Part shown: positions 25,347-35,692 of the stretch, one piece after another
Layout of the letters: every line of letters starts with the position of its first letter
How positions within the stretch are numbered: the first letter of the stretch is position 1
DNA from: Candidatus Gracilibacteria bacterium GN02-873
GTDB taxonomy: Bacteria > Patescibacteriota > Gracilibacteria > BD1-5 > UBA2023
DNA length: 64,000 nt
Assembly: GCA_003260345.1 (NCBI GenBank)
Contig: MORC01000001.1
Coordinates: forward strand, 62,001-126,000
Reading direction: 5' to 3'
Translations under genes and position numbers: made by a program
Notes under the pieces: model-generated
What the model was told of the DNA's origin: nothing
Seen by the model: the letters and a program-made list of their open reading frames with translations, nothing else
The model's database searches: none

Positions 25347-26224
25347 TAGTGGAAATTATGTTGATTTTTGTACGCTTTCCAAGTATTTTCGATGAGAGTT
25401 GCGACCGTCATCGGACCAACTCCGCCCGGAGAAGGGGAAATCGCTCGAACGAAATTTTCGAGATTATCAAAGTCTGCATCGCCGCAGAATTTTCCATTTT
25501 CGTCCATATTCGAGCCAACATCGATAATAATGGCATTTTTGCTCACCATCTCACGCGTCAAAAATTTTGGCTTACCGACCGCTGCAATCACAACATCAGC
25601 CATTTTGGTGATTTCGCTCAGATTTTTCGTGTGACTATTACAACTCATTACCGTCGCGCCCGCATTGATCATCATGAGCGCCATTGGCTTCCCAACAATA
25701 TTTGATCGCCCAAGAATCGCAACTTTTTTGCCTTTGATATCGATATTATACGCATCCAGAAGCGTCATAATTCCTTGTGGTGTGCAACTCGGAAGTCATT
25801 TTTTCCCAAGAAAAACATTCCCAATTTGCGTCGTCGTGAATCCATCTACATCCTTGTGTGCAGGGATTTTTTCAATAATTTTCTCCTCGTTAATGTGCTT
25901 TGGGAGTGGCATCTGGACGATCAATCCATTGATTTCAGGATTTTCCGCAAGTTTCTCAATTTCGTGTAGAAGTTCAGCTTCAGAAATGCTGGCCTCAAAA
26001 TTTTTCAACAAAAAATTCATCCCAACTTCTTCCGCGCGTTTTCGCTTCATTTTAATATATTGTAGGCTCGCAGGATTATCGCCCACAAGAATCACCGCGA
26101 GACAGGGTAATGTGAGATTTTTTGTCGCTAAATCCGCTTTCAAAATTTCAGATTTTACTGAATCCAAAAGTTCATTTGCGATTTTTTTTCCGTCCAGAAT
26201 CATAGTGCGAATTATTTTTGTCAT
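25346..26224 (-). CDS. folD: Bifunctional methylene-THF dehydrogenase/methenyl-THF cyclohydrolase FolD
   Basis: A 292-residue one-carbon enzyme interconverting 5,10-methylene-THF and 10-formyl-THF with NADP. The catalytic Tyr and Lys are in QYIKMKRK (about residues 55-62), the substrate loop is GLIVQMPLPKHI, KDVDGFTTTQIG follows, then LPSCTPQGIM, the Rossmann ILGRSNIVGKPMA and SPSPGGVGPMT. The TGA at 25793-25795 encodes the Gly in FLGKKGLPSCTP; without it the gene would split in two. The start at 26224 could also be seven codons further in (MILDGKK). Confidence 0.96.
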
Positions 26225-26268
26225 TATAATAATATTTTATTTTTCCGCAAGAAAAAAGCTTTTTGATG

Positions 26269-27003
26269 CTATTTTTGTGCACAACTCAGCAAAATGTTTT
26301 CTGATGTTTCGATGGTTTCCAGCGTGATTCGGAGCGTTCATTCCAGATTTTTCAAAACTTCTGTTTCCTGATTTTTTCGCATTTTTTGGTCCAAAATAGT
26401 TTTAGCCTTTTGGCAGGTTTCGGTGCAAATCGGCAGACGCACGTGCTTAGATTTGTGTCGTCCGCGATGCCGTGAATACGCCTGCGTACCGAGAATCGCG
26501 AGCGTTCCTGGGAAATTTTCTGGTGTTCCATCTGAAAAATGAATCATGTCAGCAAAAATACTGCTGAGTGTTCGAAAATCGTCTCCATCAACGCGATAGG
26601 AATTTTGAGCAAAATCCTGCAAAAACTCTACTTGCGAAAAACGATACAAAACCGCGAATTCATCAAAAACCTGCGAATACCCGCGTTCCACAAAATATCG
26701 GAGAAAATGCATGATTTCTTGCGTTTGAAAAGCTGATTTATACGCCATTTGTGAGCCACGATAATACGCCACCAGCTTGCGACTCGTATCATGATCTTGC
26801 CCCATAATGCTGATATTTTCTTTTTGCAGAAGGTGCTCTTGATGTGCATTGATCGCCACGATATTTTCAAAACGCTGATCGTTTGATATCACTTTTTTTG
26901 TATGTAAAATTTTTTGATACAATTTTTCCTTTTGTGATGGGACTTTGTGATATGTTGGCGGATTCTTATCTCCAAAAAATAAAATTTTTTCGTTTGAATT
27001 CAT
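26269..27003 (-). CDS. Unknown soluble protein, 244 residues
   Basis: I do not recognise the family. The protein is hydrophilic and helix-rich with no signal or membrane segment. Its middle (YYRGSQMAYKSAFQTQEIMHFLRYFVERG) and a basic His/Arg tract (SRHRGRHKSKHVRLP, about residue 185) followed by a CTETC pair suggest nucleic-acid binding, but this is weak. A TGA at 26335-26337 is read as Gly and adds 23 residues to TAG 26269-26271. It is transcribed alone, upstream of folD with a 44-nt gap. It is convincing as a gene because of length and coding composition, but its function is open. Confidence 0.65.
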
Positions 27004-27157
27004 TTTTGAATTATATATAAAATCACATTTTTGTCAAAATTCAAAAATACAAAGTATTTGAAAAAAGTAAGAAAATATAACAATTCTTAAAAAAAGTTTT
27101 GCTATTTTGAAAAAAATATATATTATGGCGCGCGTTCTTTAAAAATTAAAATTGATT

Positions 27158-27757
27158 ATGAAACATACTTTACCCGAACTTCCGTATGCAATCGACGCTC
27201 TGGAACCAAGCATTTCGCGAGAAACTCTTGAATATCACTATGGGAAACACCTCCAAGGATATATTGACAATCTCAATAAACTCATTGTAGATACAGAATT
27301 TGAAGAAGAACCACTTTTGGCGATTATTGAGCGTGCACCGCGCGGCGTGATTTATAACAATGCAGCGCAGGTTTGGAATCATCTATTTTATTTTGAAAAT
27401 CTGGCACCAGCAGGAACAGCATCACTTTCTCCAAAAATGCGTGATGTTATCGAAAAAAAGTGGGGAACAGTTGCAGAGTTCAAAGAAGAATTCAACAAAA
27501 AGGCGATGGCGCAGTTTGGCTCTGGATGGACTTGGCTCGTGATTAATCCAGAAGGGGAACTTGAAATTTTCAGCTCAAGCAATGCTGAATGTATCGCTAT
27601 GGATGCAGCTTACACGCCAATTCTTGTGTGCGATGTGTGGGAGCACGCGTACTATATTGACACGCGAAATGCTCGTGCACAATATCTTGAAAATTTTTGG
27701 AAAGTGGTGAACTGGACAAAAATCGAAGAACGCTACACAGCCGCAGAAACAAAATAA
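27158..27757 (+). CDS. Superoxide dismutase, Fe/Mn family (iron-type features)
   Basis: A 199-residue cytoplasmic enzyme that dismutates superoxide. It opens HTLPELPYAIDALEP; ligands are His in LEYHYGKH (about 26), His in AAQVWNHLFYF (about 74), Asp and His in CDVWEHAYYID (about 157-161). The Gln in NNAAQVWNH is the position typical of Fe-SOD, rather than the GGHxNH of Mn-SOD. GSGWTWL is conserved. The start is ATG 27158; a TTG 6 nt upstream is less likely. It is monocistronic with a terminator directly after the stop. It fits with Bcp and the Fur regulators as the oxidative-stress set of this cell. Confidence 0.95.
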   Translation: MKHTLPELPYAIDALEPSISRETLEYHYGKHLQGYIDNLNKLIVDTEFEEEPLLAIIERAPRGVIYNNAAQVWNHLFYFENLAPAGTASLSPKMRDVIEKKWGTVAEFKEEFNKKAMAQFGSGWTWLVINPEGELEIFSSSNAECIAMDAAYTPILVCDVWEHAYYIDTRNARAQYLENFWKVVNWTKIEERYTAAETK

Positions 27758-27782
27758 AAACCCAATCGGGTTTTTATTTTTC
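27755..27782. terminator. Terminator between the superoxide dismutase gene and the interrupted gene
   Basis: AAAACCC-AATC-GGGTTTTT with flanking A- and T-runs; bidirectional. It overlaps the distal end (27774-27776) of the opposing reading frame. Confidence 0.85.
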
Positions 27783-28289
27783 GTTTTGGATTTTTTCGAG
27801 TAATTTCTCATTGATCGGGAATCATAAAACATGAAATAATTTGGCAAGTTGCTTGCCGTTTGCTATACCAATCTTGAGCTTTTTTATAATTCCATATTGT
27901 TGTAAAACTCCTGCATCCGGAAAGCTTGTTAAGTTTTTCTCTACAATCTTTGGCTATTGAGAGTTTCCTTCGAAATTATAAAAATAATATTTTCCATCAT
28001 CACCGATTTCAATCCCAATATCCATGAGCTTATCTATATTTTCCAGTAGTTTATTGTGATATTGATCTTTCTCATATTCTCGGAGCATTTTCTTATTTAG
28101 ACTATTTTGTAACAAGTCTTTTTCATATTCTACCATTTCATCAGAATTAGCAGAATAGATAGTTTTGGCGAATCACTGTTGCGTATGTCGCACAACGCGT
28201 TTTGTGCGAGGTGGTTGTTCCGTATTTTCCGACGATGGAGGAATATGTTCGTGAGAAGAATCGAGTTTTTCAAAAGGATTTTCTTGCAT
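27774..28289 (-). pseudogene. Unknown small gene interrupted by an in-frame TAG
   Basis: Reading from ATG 28289, the frame runs 111 codons (one TGA as Gly) to TAG 27954-27956, then continues in the same frame for 59 good codons to TAA 27774-27776 at a terminator. The second part (KIVEKNLTSFPDAGV ... AKLFHVLGFPINEKLLEKI) has a coding character and one TGA Gly, so the real product was about 171 residues. The protein is helical and charged; no family recognised. TAG is a true stop elsewhere in this genome (tex, ksgA, prmC), so this is a nonsense mutation, a base error, or programmed readthrough. The codon after TAG is CCA. Confidence 0.6.
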
Positions 28290-28352
28290 AGTAAAAATTA
28301 TTTTAAGTATATAACAATAATTTTATTTTTTGAAAATCTTAAAAAAGACCAA

Positions 28353-29480
28353 CTAATGGCCTTTTTTGTGCTTGACTTGGATGGCGGACAAAATCTCTGT
28401 CAAAAATATCGTTACGCCCGTGATGACTACAAAAAGCATGATTTTTCCCTCTGTTGACAAGAAAATCGCCGAAAGCCCGAATATAGCTGTGAGAAAATAT
28501 ACCACCGCGCGAACTTGACTTTTGGAAAGTCCAATTTCCATAAGGCGAAAATGTAAGTGGCTCGTTTGGTCGCCCTTCATCGGATTTTGTCCGCGTTTGA
28601 GACGAATAAGAATCACATACATCGCATCGATAATATACACGCCGAGCACCGCAATCGTCGTCGCGATTTTTCCGCCTGCGATGATGGCGAGCGTCGCGAT
28701 AAAAAATGCTAAAATAATCGTTCCCGTGTCGCCCATAATTACTTCTCGGCTGATATCCGCGCGCATCAGGAAAAAAGTTGCCGGTACAAGTACCGCGAGA
28801 ATCGTGAGAATAAATCGGCTATTTTCCTGACTCGCAAGGGAAATATCCGTTAGAAATAATTTGAATGCGAGAATCCCCAGAATAATAAATGAAATCAATG
28901 CAAAACCGCTCGTCATTCCAGGAACACCATCAGAAAAATTCACCGAATTAAAAATCAACACATACCAAACAATCGTGATAATCACCGGCAAAATATAAAT
29001 TTCTTGTCCGAGTAGTGTGAATTGCCAAACTGGATCATCAAGCAACAGAATTCCGCCAAAAATATTGGAAATATATGAAATTTTGATGCTCGTAATTCCA
29101 ATAATCGCCCCAACCGCAATTTGCATCAACAAGCGAAAAATCGGTGGAATCTTGATAGGACTTTTCCCAATCGTATCCATATCATCAATAAAGGAAATAG
29201 CCGTGAGAAACGCCCCAATGATGAGCACTATCGTAAGCCGATGCAACAACAGCTCGCTAAAATCTCCAAAAATATAAATAATCGGCGAGAGAATCGCAAG
29301 CGTCAGAAAAATCAAAACTCCAGCACTGTATGGCGCCGGCGCGCGTCACTGCTCGCTTTTGTAGAGATGCGGTCGATCCAGTAATCATCATCTTTTCCAG
29401 AGAAAAATAATAATTTTCAAAAGTCCAAACCCAACAATTGTGGCCGCTACAAAAAGAAACGCAAGAAAATAAAAATTCAT
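28353..29480 (-). CDS. WecA/MraY-like polyprenyl-phosphate sugar-1-phosphate transferase
   Basis: A 375-residue polytopic membrane enzyme, with about ten hydrophobic helices, that transfers a sugar-1-phosphate from UDP-sugar to undecaprenyl phosphate, the first step of lipid-linked glycan synthesis. Motifs: LLDRPHLYKSEQGRAPAPYS near the N terminus (equivalent to the LxDxPxxRKxHxxPxP signature), FIDDMDT, NSVNFSDGVPGM (catalytic Asp motif), GDTGT and, in the last cytoplasmic loop, a His motif in DQTSHLHFRL. Three TGA Gly codons lie in the first 60 residues and restore the N-terminal signature. Which sugar is used (WecA-type GlcNAc or MraY-type) is open; the HLHFRL loop favours the WecA/TagO branch. 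DedA lies 15 nt upstream. Confidence 0.92.
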
Positions 29481-29495
29481 AAATTATTTTTGAAA

Positions 29496-30251
29496 TTATT
29501 TTTTGGAAGGATATTTTTCTTCCATTTCGCGAGTTTTATCATCCCAATATTTTTTGAGACTTTCGCGCTGAAAAATTACCAAATAAACAAGCACCAAAAT
29601 CGTAATAATCGTGATAATTTTTCCTATATTATCGACGATTTGTTCATAATTGTCAATGAAAAAATAACCGATCAGATTGATGCTGGTAGCCCAAATAATC
29701 GAGCCAATCGTATTGTACATCCAAAAATTTTTGGCGTGCATTCCGCTCGCACCCGCAATAAACGGAATAAACGCGCGCAATGTTCCATGGAATTTCCCCA
29801 ATACGATATACCAAAAACCATTTTTTTCGATTTGTCGTTCCATAATTTTTTGCTCTGTAACGCCAATTCCGACATAATCGCCATAATTTGCAATAATTTT
29901 GGTGCCGTATTTTTGGCCAAGAAAATATCCAAAATAATTCCCAAGCATCGCACCTACTGATGCAAAAATGATCGTCTCGACAATATGTATTTTTCCCCAA
30001 AAGCCGCCCACCAGAATCATAATATTCATCCCAGGAACGAGCGAACCAATGACGGGAAGACTTTCTGCAAGCGCAGAAGTGAACGCGATAAGATAATTCC
30101 AGGGCCCGAGTGTTGTGATGAGGCTCCCCATCCATTCGATCACGAGCTTAATCCAGTCCGGCTTGAAAATCGCAATAAAAAGAAGTGCCAACGATACTAT
30201 CACAAAAAGTATCATGACGAACTTCGAAATGTAAATCAAAATTTTTTTCAT
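29496..30251 (-). CDS. DedA-family membrane protein
   Basis: A 251-residue integral membrane protein of the DedA/SNARE-associated family, linked to undecaprenyl-phosphate flipping and membrane homeostasis. It shows the family block ESLPVIGSLVPG, then GAMLGNYFGYFLGQKYG, GKFHGTLRAFIPFIAGASGM with the conserved Arg, and a GSIIWATSINLIGYF helix. The start is set at 30251 (MKKILIYIS) because the further-upstream Met lies inside the end of prmC. It is next to the WecA-like gene, and a role in recycling the lipid carrier fits that context. There is no TGA. Confidence 0.9.
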   Translation of the reverse strand: MKKILIYISKFVMILFVIVSLALLFIAIFKPDWIKLVIEWMGSLITTLGPWNYLIAFTSALAESLPVIGSLVPGMNIMILVGGFWGKIHIVETIIFASVGAMLGNYFGYFLGQKYGTKIIANYGDYVGIGVTEQKIMERQIEKNGFWYIVLGKFHGTLRAFIPFIAGASGMHAKNFWMYNTIGSIIWATSINLIGYFFIDNYEQIVDNIGKIITIITILVLVYLVIFQRESLKKYWDDKTREMEEKYPSKK

Positions 30252-30294
30252 AGTTGAGTGGCTATATAGTATGGATTTTTGGCTTTTTGACAAG

Positions 30295-30969
30295 CTAAAA
30301 TCTGATTTCTGCAAATCGCTCAATTCCGCTATAATCCGCGAAAAATTGTACTTGCCAATCGTTATATTTTTCTAAGGATTTTTCTGCAATTTCGCGTTGA
30401 TCAAATCAAAATTCTATCAAGATTACGCCGTGCAATTTTTTTTCAAAAATTTCAGTAAAAAGTTTTTCGTAGAGCTCAAAACCTGTTTTTTTTCCTCCAA
30501 AAAGCGCAGTTTTTGGCTCAAATCTGGTATCTTCGCTCATATTTTCCCAATCATCATTTTTGATATATGGCAGATTCGTGAGCAATAAAATTGTCCCATT
30601 TTCCCAATGTTTTGGGATTTTTTCGAGCAAATCCTGATTCCAAAAATTCCCATCACAATCAGGAAAATATTTTTCACGATTTTTTTCAAAATTTTTTCGT
30701 ACCACTTCGAGCGCATTTTTTGAAATATCAATGAAAAAAATTTCTTTCACCAAATCCGCCACGGAAATTCCAATAATTCCACTTCCAGAGCCGATATCTG
30801 CAACACTAACAAATGATCCGTTGGCAAGAATTTTTCTCGCGCGACGCACGAGCGATTCTGTTTCCAATCGAGGAATTAGTACATTTTCATTTACGAAAAA
30901 TTTTTTCCCAAAAAATTCCACTTCGCCGTGGATATATTCTTCTGGATAGTTTTCTGGGAAAAATTTCAT
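30295..30969 (-). CDS. prmC: Release-factor glutamine methyltransferase PrmC (HemK)
   Basis: A 224-residue SAM-dependent enzyme that methylates the Gln of the GGQ motif in peptide-release factors. Motifs: VLIPRLETE (family IPRPET), ADIGSGSGIIGIS (SAM site), IDISKNAL, NLPYI (family NPPY, with Leu in place of the first Pro) and the C-terminal EFGFDQREIAEKSLEKY. The last segment follows TGA 30403-30405 as Gly and matches the family end, again supporting the code. The N-terminal helical domain is short. The start at 30969 is preferred over 30978 because TATAAT lies only about 10 nt upstream. It is relevant here since RF1 would be its main client if RF2 is absent. Confidence 0.92.
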
Positions 30970-31041
30970 AGTCCGCACATTATAAATATTTTTTTGATTT
31001 TGTCGAAATTTTCCGTGATTTTTCGCATATTTTTCAAAAAA

Positions 31042-31064
31042 TAAAAACCCTTTCGGGTTTATTT
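31042..31064 (-). terminator. Terminator of the secreted-protein pair
   Basis: On the minus strand, AAACCC-GAAA-GGGTTTTTA follows the TAA stop of the 31059-32282 gene. Confidence 0.75.
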
Positions 31065-32282
31065 ACAGCCACCGATAATATCTGGCTGTCATTTCATACA
31101 ATTTCGTTGCATCGGCGCAATGCGATTTTCGAGCAGATTATTCGTATTTTGCAAATCGACATGCAAGTCAATAAGACCTTTTGTTGTCGAATCGTTCGTA
31201 TCTTGCTCAGCGGAAGTGAGTGCATTGAGTTGGCTGTACATCGTCTCAATATTGACACTGCGAGTTTTTCGCTTGATTTGCTCGGCTTGCCGTTCCGCAA
31301 AAGTGTCGCTCGAACTAGATCTCCAAGTAAAACCATTCCAAAAATTAAATAATTTATCGAGTCCAGTTATAGGAATTTGAAGACACTCAGCGCGTGCTTT
31401 GGCAATGTTTTCTGGATTATTATCAAGTGCGGTTTTAGCCTTGTAACAATCAAAATTTTGCAACATGACTTTTTGAGCGTTACTCGAAAGTCCTTGGCGT
31501 GAAAGTTCGGCCTGCAAAAGCTGTCGCTGGCGCTGTGCGTATTCGGAAGGGGAAAGTCAGTTTCCGCCACCGCGCAGGAGGGCAATGGCTTTTCGCCAAG
31601 TTGAGAGCGCGTCGTCTTTTTTAGCACCAAGATTGAGAATGCCTTTGAGACTATCAAAAAAACTTTTTTCTTTTTCGGTATTATTTTCACAACTATTTGT
31701 TTGGTTGGGATGATAGGCTTTAGAAACTGCCTCTATGACTTTTGTGTTATTTTCACGAATTCCCTCAAAATCCGTCATTGGCGCTCCAAGTGCCGCTTTT
31801 TGAAACCCCATGTGGAGCGTTTCAATTTCGATAATAATATTTTGCAAATGCTTGCTTCGTGTTGAGTCGAGCGCACACATATCAGCCAATTGCTTCGCGA
31901 CTTCCTCCACATTTTTTTCTAGATTGAGGAAAAATTTTTCATCACGACGAACGCTCTGTTTAGTATCACTTTTAAATCCCACCTGTGTGCTGTACAAAAA
32001 ATCCGTTTTAATCTGCTCATGCGCCCAAATTTCAGCCTGCGCCGCACCAAAAACTTTGGACACATCTTGCGGACTTTTTCCCTCACAAGTCAGATTTTTG
32101 GATTGAGCATCTTTGAGAATTTCAGAAAGCTCGCTTTGCAAATTTTTCGCATAATCCGTCATTTCTGTGATTGGTCCGCCAGCGATGGCACACGATTGCG
32201 CAAAAGTTTTTTCCATGCTCAAATTTCCGAAAATTATCAGCAAAATGGGAAAAATGAGAATTTTGGAAAGATTTTTTTTCAT
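31059..32282 (-). CDS. Large secreted helical protein with cysteines, unknown
   Basis: A 407-residue exported protein with a signal peptide (LSKILIFPILLIIFGNLSM ... TFAQS, cleaved near residue 29). It is mainly alpha-helical and polar with scattered cysteines (SCAIAGG, LTCEG, DMCALDS, NSCENN, FDCYK, AECLQ, RNCMKG, GGCK), consistent with disulfides outside the membrane. Three segments are joined by TGA Gly codons (31554-31556 and 31089-31091 region); the true end is TAA 31059-31061. No family recognised. It forms an operon with the 32298-33875 gene (15-nt gap), which has the same general build. Confidence 0.72.
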
Positions 32283-32297
32283 ATAATTTTGATTTTT

Positions 32298-33875
32298 TTA
32301 ACGAACCGGAACATTGTCAAGTTTTGTTTCCGTGTCGAGAATTTGATTGATAATATCAAGCATCGCATTGGTAAAAGCCGAAATTTCGTTGATGTGTCTT
32401 GAAAATCCCGCATAATGACGATTGCGCATTTGCGCTGGAATCGCGCTCTGACAATCAATATTTGGATTGAGTTGCGCTTCATCTTGTGCATTCAAAGAAA
32501 TTGTCGCTTTTTCAAGATTTTCTGTGGTGGCGCCATTTCGTGGCAAAAATCCACCGCCTGTTACTCCAGAATTTTTAAATTCTTCGCTTCCAAGTCCAGC
32601 ACTCAGAAGAGCACAACGATAGAGTTTTTCAAATTCTGCTTCTTGTTTTGCGGGTGTATTTTCTTCTTCCAATTTTTTGGTAATTTGTGGTGTGTTGTGC
32701 ACAAAGACGCCACCACCAGCAACTTTATTTTTAAATTTTATATTCAAAAATGGCAACTGAAAACTATTATTTGTCATTTTCTGTGCAGACAAATCCGACC
32801 AAGAAATTTTTTCTGTTTTTTTGATATGCTGATCAAGAATGGTTTCAATTGCGTTGTTACTACCACCGACGAGCAAATTTTTCGATTGAATATTTGTTCC
32901 AATGGTGATACAGAAAATCCCATTACAAGGCAATTTGTTGAAAAAATCTGACTTTTCGTTGCTTTGATTTTCATTATTTTGGCCGTTTTGTGCGCCAGAA
33001 TGACTTTGGGTGCGTGCGATATTTTCTGAATAATCCTGCCCGCTATTTTGTGAATTTTTATTTCCACGAAGAGTTGAATTTAGGTCTCGCAAAAAATCTT
33101 CGGTTATAAGATTTTTGACCGCAATGGACTGATATCCGCTTGGCGTACATGTTTCTTGCCACGGAAGAGGGATTTTTGTATCAGTTTGCGCGCTGATACT
33201 TCCGCTTGAAGTATTATTATTTTGCGATCCAGTTTGAGTGATATTTTGAGAGTTTCCACTTCCAGAACGAACTTCCGAATCTGCACGCAATTCATTTGGC
33301 TTGTGTCATTTCAAAAAATTGTCAATCAGTTTGGAAGCATTATTTTTTGTACCATCATATTTTGAATGGCTCGTAAAAATAATTTCATTGATTTTTTCAA
33401 TATCCGCCACAATATCAAAATCTGAATTTTTGGTATTTCCGTCCATAAAAATCCCAATCGCTGATGCTACTTCTAGTGTGTTTTGCTCGTTGGTAGCGCG
33501 ATTTTTGAGGTTCGCGTATGTATCTGAAAGACAATTTGCAACTTTCGCAAGTTCATCGGCTGAAATCGATTTTTGTGTTGATTCGTGATAGAGTTCTTGT
33601 AATTTTTTAAATTCTCCACGAGAAATTTCTTCCAATAAATCCTGATCAATATTTTTGGCGTCAAGCCACGCTGCCTCACCACGACAGGATTTTCCAAATT
33701 CTCGAAAACTTGAAAAATCCTCCAAGTGTCGTTTTGTGAGACTTTGCGCCATCGCATCGCCCGCATCATCAATTCTCGAATAAAAATCCAGGCCTTGCGC
33801 CGAGAGAGAATTAGGTATGCTGAAAATAGCGAAAAAAGCAAGCAAAAATGTGGCTGGGGATAGTTTCCAATTCAT
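32298..33875 (-). CDS. Large secreted protein with Ser/Gln/Asn-rich middle, unknown
   Basis: A 525-residue exported protein. The signal peptide is SPATFLLAFFAIFSIPNSLSAQ, cut at about residue 26. The N-terminal part (to about 190) is helical; a low-complexity Asn/Ser/Gln region with QTGSQNNNTSSGS follows after a TGA Gly at 33303-33305; the C-terminal part has Gly-rich loops (VAGGGVFVHN, GVTGGGFLPRNG) and cysteines (PCNGIFC, YRCAL, IDCQS). No family recognised. The gene precedes the 31059-32282 secreted protein by 15 nt. A structural or assembly role at the cell surface, for example with the pilus system encoded elsewhere in the window, is only a guess. Confidence 0.72.
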
Positions 33876-33929
33876 AGCGATATTTTACTCTATTTTGCTC
33901 CAAAAAGCAATTTTTTCTCAAAATTTTTC

Positions 33930-33956
33930 TTGCGAAAATCCAAAAACTCGTATAAT
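33930..33956 (+). promoter_or_regulatory. Promoter of the DsbA-like lipoprotein gene
   Basis: TTGCGA (33930-33935), 15-nt spacer, TATAAT (33951-33956), 27 nt before ATG 33984. Confidence 0.6.
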
Positions 33957-33983
33957 AGTTTCACTTTATTTTTAAAAATGATT

Positions 33984-34754
33984 ATGAAAAAAATTGTTCT
34001 CGCGATTGCGGCAGGACTTTTGCTCGCATCTTGTGGAAATTCCACAACACAAACCCCAGCACAAACGGGTGCAACAGCTATTGAAGATAAGGCAACAGTG
34101 GGCCGCACAAATGATGGGGCTGTGACTTATGGAGAAGGGGCGGCTCGTGTTCAAGTGTTCGCTGATTTTCAATGTCCAGCGTGTCAGAGCTCAAATCAGA
34201 CAGTTGGTCCAGTGTTGGATGAATTGGCTGAAGCTGGAAAAATCACTATCGAATATCGTCAGTTCCCATTGACACAAATTCATAAAAATGCCTACGCAGA
34301 CGCGAATGCAGCGCTTTGTGCAGCCGATCAGAATGCGTATCGTCCATATCATCAGGCACTCTACGCGCTTGAAATTTCTAAGAAAGGAGCGACGGTTTCT
34401 GATGCGGATCGTATCGCAGCGGCACAGGGACTTAATATCGATATGGAAAAATTTTCTTCTTGTGTAAACAATCAAGAAAATAAATCCAAAGTAGATGCTG
34501 ATATGGCTCTCGGAAATTCTTTGGGAATCTCTGGAACGCCAACATATTTGCTTGACGGACAAGCGCTTTCGCTTGGTGCATTCACTCCTGCAGATAATAG
34601 CACGGCTACTTTCCAGAAAAATCTTCGCGAATTCCTTGAAACATACGCGGCACGAACTTCTGGTCAGTCAGAACCCATCGTAACTTCTGATGAAAATGTT
34701 TCAACTCAAGACAATGGCGTTGGTGGTGTCGTTTCAACTCCAGCAACTCATTAA
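33984..34754 (+). CDS. DsbA-family thiol-disulfide oxidoreductase lipoprotein
   Basis: A 256-residue lipoprotein. The signal peptide ends in the lipobox LLASC, so it is anchored outside the membrane by a lipidated Cys at about residue 18. A linker follows, then a thioredoxin/DsbA fold with redox motif CPAC in FADFQCPACQSS (about 71-74), an inserted helical domain containing further Cys (ALCAAD, SSCVNN) and cis-Pro in GISGTPTYLLDG. This is the DsbA_4/Thioredoxin_4 type. It may oxidise or isomerise the Cys-containing exported proteins seen at 12858, 31059 and 32298. A further ATG two codons upstream (33978) is possible. It is monocistronic, ending in a terminator. Confidence 0.92.
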   Translation: MKKIVLAIAAGLLLASCGNSTTQTPAQTGATAIEDKATVGRTNDGAVTYGEGAARVQVFADFQCPACQSSNQTVGPVLDELAEAGKITIEYRQFPLTQIHKNAYADANAALCAADQNAYRPYHQALYALEISKKGATVSDADRIAAAQGLNIDMEKFSSCVNNQENKSKVDADMALGNSLGISGTPTYLLDGQALSLGAFTPADNSTATFQKNLREFLETYAARTSGQSEPIVTSDENVSTQDNGVGGVVSTPATH

Positions 34755-34782
34755 AAATCCCCACTCTGGGGATTTTTTTGAA
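34755..34782 (+). terminator. Terminator after DsbA-like gene
   Basis: AAATCCCC-ACTC-TGGGGATTTTTTT. Confidence 0.88.
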
Positions 34783-34898
34783 AAATTTAAAATTTATAAA
34801 ACAATAAAAAATTATTGATAAACGATAAAAATTATTTGAAAAAAATAAAAAATAATATAATCGCACTATCCTAGGTTTTTATTTTTCTAAAATTTTTT

Positions 34899-35429
34899 AT
34901 GGAAAAAATAGTTCATCGTTATGAGGAAAAATTTTCTCTGATCTATCGGGCTGCAAATATTGGCTATTGGACGATTTTTGTGATGATGATTCTGGCTTTG
35001 CTCGCGCTCGCTGTATTCGTAGGAATGCATTATTTTCATATTCAACCGACGATTTTTGGCGCGAATACTTTTACGATTTCAAATGATTTGGCATTTGGAG
35101 TTTTTCAATTTCGTGTCACGCATCTTGCGATTGCGACGATAGTCTTGACAAGTTATGTCGTGATTTATGGAGGTTTATTGCTCTATGTTTTTAAAACTTT
35201 GAAAAAATTGGCGCTTTTTGGAAAAGAAGGAGATATTTTTCGGCCTGAAAGTAAAAAAATAATCCAAAATCTGAGTGGACTTTTTATATTTTTAGCGATT
35301 TTGGGAACACGCCTTGTGGTCGTTCCTATCGTGATTTTTATCATTATTTTGTATGAATCATTTTTTGTTGGATATCATTATAAAAAGGAAAATGAAAAAC
35401 TCAGCGAAGAAAATAATTTAACGATTTAG
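34899..35429 (+). CDS. DUF2975-like membrane protein (paired with YozG-type regulator)
   Basis: A 176-residue membrane protein with four hydrophobic segments (about 22-45, 68-80, 90-110 and 125-160) and a charged C-terminal tail. The order and the immediate downstream Cro/C1-type regulator (1 nt gap) match the widespread DUF2975/YozG pair, in which a small membrane protein is encoded with its HTH partner. Their role is not well defined; sensing membrane or envelope state is assumed. TATAAT-like sequence lies near 34856 (ATATAATCGC), about 38 nt upstream of the start. There is no TGA. Confidence 0.75.
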   Translation: MEKIVHRYEEKFSLIYRAANIGYWTIFVMMILALLALAVFVGMHYFHIQPTIFGANTFTISNDLAFGVFQFRVTHLAIATIVLTSYVVIYGGLLLYVFKTLKKLALFGKEGDIFRPESKKIIQNLSGLFIFLAILGTRLVVVPIVIFIIILYESFFVGYHYKKENEKLSEENNLTI

Positions 35430-35430
35430 T

Positions 35431-35664
35431 ATGAAAAAAATTATCATCAATCTTGATGTGATCCTTGCAAAGCGAAAAATGAAATTGATGGATTTGGCAG
35501 AAAAAATTGGGATTACACAAGCGAATCTGTCGATTCTCAAGCAAGGAAAAGCGAAGGCAATCAGATTTTCTACGCTGGAAGCGATTTGTGATGCGCTAGA
35601 TTGCGAGCCGTGAGATATTTTGTCTGTACAAAATATTGAAAATCCTGAAAATAGTACAAAATAA
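35431..35664 (+). CDS. YozG-type XRE-family transcriptional regulator
   Basis: A 77-residue helix-turn-helix protein of the Cro/C1 (YozG) group: NLDVILAKRKMKLMDLAEKIGIT, the recognition helix ITQANLSILKQGKAKAIR and the hallmark CDALDCEPGDIL. The Gly in EPGDIL is TGA 35611-35613, exactly the family glycine, which gives further proof of recoding. The tail is short. It starts one base after the stop of the DUF2975-like gene, so the two are made together. It probably controls its own operon. Confidence 0.9.
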
Positions 35665-35692
35665 AAAAATCCCAATCGGGATTTTTTTATTC
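35663..35692. terminator. Bidirectional terminator between yozG-like gene and pilB
   Basis: AAATCCC-AAT-CGGGATTTTTTT with A-run on the left. It serves both convergent genes and abuts both stop codons. Confidence 0.88.
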
